NCBI GenBank assembly: GCA_003353795.1
Contig: PIVY01000014.1
Location: forward strand, 1-45,122
Direction of reading: 5' to 3'
Length of the DNA stretch: 45,122 nt
Origin: a bacterium
GTDB lineage: Bacteria; Krumholzibacteriota; Krumholzibacteriia; LZORAL124-64-63
The notes beneath the pieces were generated by a model. That model was given only the letters and a program-made list of their open reading frames with translations. It was not told where the DNA came from and did no database searches. Position 1 is the first letter of the stretch. Every line of letters starts with the position of its first letter. Positions 42,023-45,122 of the stretch are shown here, in pieces. Both the position numbers and the translations under genes were made by a program.

Positions 42023-43444
42023 ATGGTGATGGGAAGCCTGCGCCAGGAGACCCAGGTCGTGGTGATCGGCAGCGGACCGGGTGGCTACGTCGCCGCGCTG
42101 CGGCTGGCCGACCTGGGCAAGGAAGTGGTGCTCGTCGAGGAGCGGTCGGCCTTCGGCGGTACCTGTCTCCTCGAGGGCTGCATCCCCTCGAAGACGCTGA
42201 TCCACGCCGTGGAAGTCAAGGAGAACGCGCTGGCCGCGGCGGCCTTCGGGCTGGGCTGCACCGGCACCAGCATCGACCTCGATCGGCTGCGCGAATATAC
42301 AGGCGAGGTGGTGGACGGACTCTCCGGCGGGATCACCTCCCTGCTCAAACGACGTGGCGTGACCACCATCCAGGGCCGCGCCCGCTTCAGTTCGAGCACG
42401 ACCGTCGAGATCGAGGGCGGCGAGATCAGCGGCATCGACTTCGAACAGGCCGTCATCGCCACCGGATCGAGTCTCAACAATCTGCCCGACGGCATGACCA
42501 GCAGCGTGTGGTCCAGCGCCGATGCCCTGAAGCTCCCCTACGTTCCCGAATCGATGCTCGTCGTCGGCGGCGGCTACATCGGCCTGGAACTCGGCCTCGT
42601 CTACCAGGGTCTAGGCTCGAAGGTGTCGGTGGTGGAGTTCTTCCCCCGCCTGCTTCCGGGCGCCGACCACGACCTCGTCGAGGTCATGGTCAAGTCTGTG
42701 CAGGGCCGCCTGGACAACGTCATGCTCGACACCAAGGTGCGCAGCATCGTGGAGAAGGACGGCGGCGGGTTCACGGTGCGCGTGGAGAAGGACGGCAAGG
42801 AAGACACACACGAGTACGCCATGGTGCTGGTGGCCATCGGCCGGCAGCCCAATTCGGGGGACATCGGCCTCGAGCACACCAAGGCCCAGATCGGCGAGCG
42901 GGGTACGATCCGTACGAACAACGAGTGCCGCACCGACGACCCGAACATCTTCGCCATCGGCGACGTCACCGACGGACCCATGCTCGCCCACAAGGCCAGT
43001 CGCGAGGCCAAGATCGCCGCCGAGGTCATCTGCGGTCACCCGGTCGAGTTCGACAACCGCGCCATTCCCGCCGTGGTCTACACAGATCCGGAGATCGCCT
43101 GGACCGGCATCACCGAGCGGGAAGCCGAGGACGGCGGCATCGCCATCAAGGTGGGGCGATTCCCCCTGGCCGCCCTGGGCCGCGCCCGGACTCTGGGTCG
43201 TACCGACGGGCTGGTGAAGATCATCTGCGATCCCGACGACGAGTTGATCCTGGGCGTGGGCATCGTCGGTCCGCACGCCAGCGAACTCATCGCCGAGGGT
43301 ACCCTGGCCATCGAGATGGGCGCCACGCTGGAAGACCTGGTGGCCACCATCCACCCGCATCCCACGCTTTCCGAAGCGGTGATGGAAGCGGCCGAAGTGG
43401 CGCTCGGAGCCGCGGTGCACGTCAATCCGCCACGCCGGCCGTGA
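42023..43444 (+). CDS. lpdA: Dihydrolipoamide dehydrogenase (E3)
   Basis: A 473-residue flavoenzyme: FAD motif VIGSGPGGYVAALRLA, redox-active disulfide CLLEGC (Cys48 and Cys53) followed by IPSKT, NAD motif VVGGGYIGLELGLVYQGLG, and C-terminal HPHPTLSE with the catalytic His-Glu pair. It reoxidises the lipoyl group of E2 with NAD+. The stop overlaps the next start by four bases. Confidence 0.96.
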   Translation: MVMGSLRQETQVVVIGSGPGGYVAALRLADLGKEVVLVEERSAFGGTCLLEGCIPSKTLIHAVEVKENALAAAAFGLGCTGTSIDLDRLREYTGEVVDGLSGGITSLLKRRGVTTIQGRARFSSSTTVEIEGGEISGIDFEQAVIATGSSLNNLPDGMTSSVWSSADALKLPYVPESMLVVGGGYIGLELGLVYQGLGSKVSVVEFFPRLLPGADHDLVEVMVKSVQGRLDNVMLDTKVRSIVEKDGGGFTVRVEKDGKEDTHEYAMVLVAIGRQPNSGDIGLEHTKAQIGERGTIRTNNECRTDDPNIFAIGDVTDGPMLAHKASREAKIAAEVICGHPVEFDNRAIPAVVYTDPEIAWTGITEREAEDGGIAIKVGRFPLAALGRARTLGRTDGLVKIICDPDDELILGVGIVGPHASELIAEGTLAIEMGATLEDLVATIHPHPTLSEAVMEAAEVALGAAVHVNPPRRP

Positions 43445-44091
43445 CCGAACCGCGGCCCGACCCCGTCCAGGGGTCGTGGGATCTGGATGCCGACCTGATC
43501 GAGGCGGCCCAGCTTCATGAGCAATCGCAGTGCGCCGTCTACCCTCATCCGGGCATCGCTGCGGTCGTCGGCCGCGGCGGCGATCCCTGGATCGAGACCC
43601 GACCTGACGCTCTGGCCGACGACGGCGTGCCCCTGCTGCGGCGCCGAGGTGGCGGCTGCGCCGTGGTCGTCGATCCCGGCAATCTGATCTGCTCGGTCGT
43701 GCTCGCCATGCCCGGCGTGGGTGGCATCACCCAGGCTTTCGCCGCCCTGAGCGGCGCCATGGCCGACGCCCTGGCGGCCCTGGGCGTCCCCGACGTCCAT
43801 CAGGAAGGCGTGAGCGACCTGGCCCATGGCGGACGGAAGCTGGGAGGTTCCTGCATCTGGCGCACCCGCGGCCTGCTCTACTATTCCACCACCCTGCTGG
43901 TGGATCCCGCCTGGGACGCCATCGACCGCTACCTGCCGCACCCGCCCCGCGAGCCGGAATATCGTCGCGGTCGGACCCATCGGGATTTCCTCATCAGCCT
44001 GTGCGAGTTGGGTCTGACCACCCCCCCGGATCAGCTTGCAACCGATTTGTCTGTGATTCTGACCCGGGCGGTGGCGTCAATGGAGATATGA
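43441..44091 (+). CDS. Lipoate-protein ligase-like protein
   Basis: GTG start overlapping the lpdA stop (GTGA). The 216-residue protein has the LplA/LipB/BirA fold motifs RRRGGGCAVVVDPGNL (RRxxGGxxVxxxxGNL) and GGRKLGGSCIWRTRGLLYYSTTLLVD with the catalytic Lys133. It likely attaches lipoate to E2. It lacks the C-terminal accessory domain of E. coli LplA (about 337 aa), so it may need a partner or use octanoyl/lipoyl carried by another protein. Its place at the end of the PDH operon supports the role. Confidence 0.88.
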   Translation: MTEPRPDPVQGSWDLDADLIEAAQLHEQSQCAVYPHPGIAAVVGRGGDPWIETRPDALADDGVPLLRRRGGGCAVVVDPGNLICSVVLAMPGVGGITQAFAALSGAMADALAALGVPDVHQEGVSDLAHGGRKLGGSCIWRTRGLLYYSTTLLVDPAWDAIDRYLPHPPREPEYRRGRTHRDFLISLCELGLTTPPDQLATDLSVILTRAVASMEI

Positions 44092-44120
44092 TCCGCTGGA
44101 AGTCCTGATGACACTCGGTG

Positions 44121-44148
44121 TTGATCGTCTGCTGAATCGCTGTATACT
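44121..44148 (+). promoter_or_regulatory. Candidate promoter of the response regulator gene
   Basis: TTGATC (44121-44126), 16-bp spacer, TATACT (44143-44148), 128 bp before the start codon. Confidence 0.6.
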
Positions 44149-44190
44149 GGAACCAGGAAAGTCCGCTTCCACAATCGGTTCGCGGCCCCT

Positions 44191-44239
44191 GGTTCGAATG
44201 AGACTCCGATTCGAGATTCGAACCATTGTCGGTTCGAAT
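44191..44239. repeat. Three TTCGAA sites in inverted/direct array before the response regulator
   Basis: GGTTCGAAT (44191-44199), ATTCGAACC (44216-44224) and GGTTCGAAT (44231-44239) share the core TTCGAA with 24- and 16-bp centre spacing. They lie in the 5' leader between the promoter and the ATG at 44276. Possible operator for the regulator or hairpin-forming leader. Confidence 0.5.
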
Positions 44240-44275
44240 TGAAGAGAGACCGGATCCATATCAAGAGGAACTGCC

Positions 44276-44938
44276 ATGGATTCCTATCGAATCTTGATCA
44301 TTGACGACCATCCCCTCGTCCGCTCCGGCATCTGCGCCATGCTCGAACTGGACGAAGACCTGGACGTTTGCGGCGAGGCCGAAGACGCCCAGAGCGCCCT
44401 GTCCGCCATTCAGGAGCAGTCGCCCGACCTCGCCCTGGTGGACATCTCTCTCAAGGGCGGAGCCAGCGGACTGGAACTGCTCAAGAGCATCCGGCACAAG
44501 CATCCGGAGCTCAAGACCCTGGCCGTCTCGATGCACGATGAGGAGACCTATGCGCTGCGTGCCTTGAAGGCCGGCGCCCAGGGCTACGTCATGAAGCAGG
44601 AAGGCACCGAGAAGATCCGCGAGGCCATTCGCTGCGTCCTCGAGGGCCGAACCTACCTGAGCCAGGCCATGACCCAGACCGCCGTAGACCACCTCGGCGC
44701 CGGCGGCATCCCCCGCGACAACAGCCCTTCGTCCGTGCTAAGCGACCGCGAACTCGAACTGTTCGAGCTCACCGGCCAGGGCAAGGAGATCGCCGAGATC
44801 GCCCGCATCATGAACATCAGTCCGCGGACGGTCGAGGTCCACCGCAGCCACATCAAGAAGAAGCTCGGCCTCAAGACTTCGACCGAGATCTTCCAGTGCG
44901 CCTACGAGTGGCTGCGTGAACGCGGGATGAAGCCGTAG
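44276..44938 (+). CDS. NarL/FixJ-type response regulator
   Basis: A 220-residue two-domain regulator: receiver domain with phospho-acceptor Asp56 in LALVDISLKG, acidic pair in LIIDDHP, and AGAQGYVMKQEGTE around the conserved Lys. The C-terminal LuxR-type helix-turn-helix (LSDRELELFELTGQGKEIAEIARIMNISPRTVEVHRSHIKKKLG) binds DNA. No histidine kinase gene is adjacent within the window. Its 3' end overlaps the 50-bp inverted repeat at the right edge. Confidence 0.95.
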   Translation: MDSYRILIIDDHPLVRSGICAMLELDEDLDVCGEAEDAQSALSAIQEQSPDLALVDISLKGGASGLELLKSIRHKHPELKTLAVSMHDEETYALRALKAGAQGYVMKQEGTEKIREAIRCVLEGRTYLSQAMTQTAVDHLGAGGIPRDNSPSSVLSDRELELFELTGQGKEIAEIARIMNISPRTVEVHRSHIKKKLGLKTSTEIFQCAYEWLRERGMKP

Positions 44939-45065
44939 GGCCTTGCATCCTCTTACCTCGCTAGGTCCTCGCATCGGGCGGCCCAATATGGGCCGCCCTT
45001 GCTGTGGAGTCGCTCGGTAAGAGGATGCAAGGCCCTACGGCTTCATCCCGCGTTCACGCAGCCAC
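44908..45065. repeat. Perfect 50-bp inverted repeat around a 58-bp loop
   Basis: Left arm 44908-44957, right arm 45016-45065; no mismatch over 50 positions. The left arm contains the last codons of the response regulator (WLRERGMKP), its stop and the first bases of the 3' UTR. The right arm is the exact reverse complement. Beyond 45065 the sequence matches the regulator only weakly. The arrangement may be a true duplication or a fold-back chimera at a contig end. Confidence 0.9.
44976..45000 (+). terminator. Terminator hairpin after the response regulator
   Basis: A perfect 9-bp stem (GGGCGGCCC, loop AATAT, GGGCCGCCC) lies inside the loop of the large inverted repeat, 38 bp after the stop codon, with a weak T tail (TTGCTGT). 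Confidence 0.75.
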
Positions 45066-45122
45066 CCGTTGGGGTGTGGGAGATCCTTCTCGACCAGCTG
45101 GGGAGGTGAGGGGCGGTGCGGC
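45035..45122 (-). other. Minus-strand open frame cut by the right edge, sharing the regulator's last residues
   Basis: The right arm of the inverted repeat gives a minus-strand frame that ends PPQLVEKDLPHPNG, then WLRERGMKP and a stop. Only the last nine residues match the response regulator. Before them the sequence is not LuxR-like, and I cannot identify it. It may be a chimera. Confidence 0.25.

Noticed and set aside
44908..45065. Inverted repeat as ends of an insertion sequence
   Set aside because: The loop is only 58 bp and holds a terminator; there is no transposase or target duplication.

Overview
The window is about 45 kb of high-GC DNA (roughly two thirds G+C by eye) from a Gram-negative bacterium with an outer membrane. 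It carries lipobox signal peptides, several outer-membrane beta-barrel proteins, and secreted proteins that end in the 'NPFNP' FlgD-Ig-like sorting domain. That domain, the GC content and the absence of a SusC/SusD pair suggest an uncultured member of the FCB superphylum (Krumholzibacteriota/Eisenbacteria/Latescibacterota-like). This placement is an inference; no rRNA or tRNA gene was seen.

Left part (1-6.4 kb): a cut-off secreted protein, a von Willebrand A lipoprotein, a 561-residue orphan, a Blh-like phosphatase next to a rhodanese lipoprotein, and a translationally coupled satD-DUF3307 pair. Four tandem TTTAGC-N6-GCTAAA palindromes lie upstream of satD.

Centre (6.5-24.7 kb): a beta-1,3-glucan (laminarin-type) utilisation locus. 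It encodes a surface glycan-binding lipoprotein, a ROK repressor, a GH16 laminarinase lipoprotein, a clan GH-A (GH2-like) glycosidase joined to what looks like an outer-membrane beta-barrel, a GH1 beta-glucosidase, two related secreted proteins, a GH149/GH161-type beta-1,3-oligoglucan phosphorylase, a secreted GH16 with sorting domain, a GH17 lipoprotein and a GPH/MFS sugar:cation symporter. Four copies of a 23-bp near-palindrome sit on the promoters of this block and look like the operator of the ROK repressor. The model is cleavage at the surface by GH16/GH17, passage across the outer membrane through a barrel rather than SusCD, uptake by the symporter, then phosphorolysis (phosphorylase) and hydrolysis (GH1) in the cytoplasm. 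A phosphohexomutase at 31.6-32.9 kb could convert Glc-1-P to Glc-6-P.

Next (24.7-33.8 kb): a sodium:solute symporter with a 42-residue partner peptide, an AlgE-like outer-membrane channel, a beta-propeller protein, an MscS channel, a beta-helix protein, the phosphohexomutase and a small lipoprotein. The beta-helix protein and one of the secreted glucan-locus proteins share the C-terminal tail VKSLFR.

Right part (33.8-45.1 kb): a porin / short PstS-like binding protein / chemoreceptor operon; ferritin plus a second ferritin-like protein; a complete pyruvate dehydrogenase operon (E1 alpha, E1 beta, E2, E3) ending in a lipoate-protein ligase-like gene; and a NarL-type response regulator. The last 200 bp contain a perfect 50-bp inverted repeat around a terminator, which may be real or an assembly/amplification artefact.
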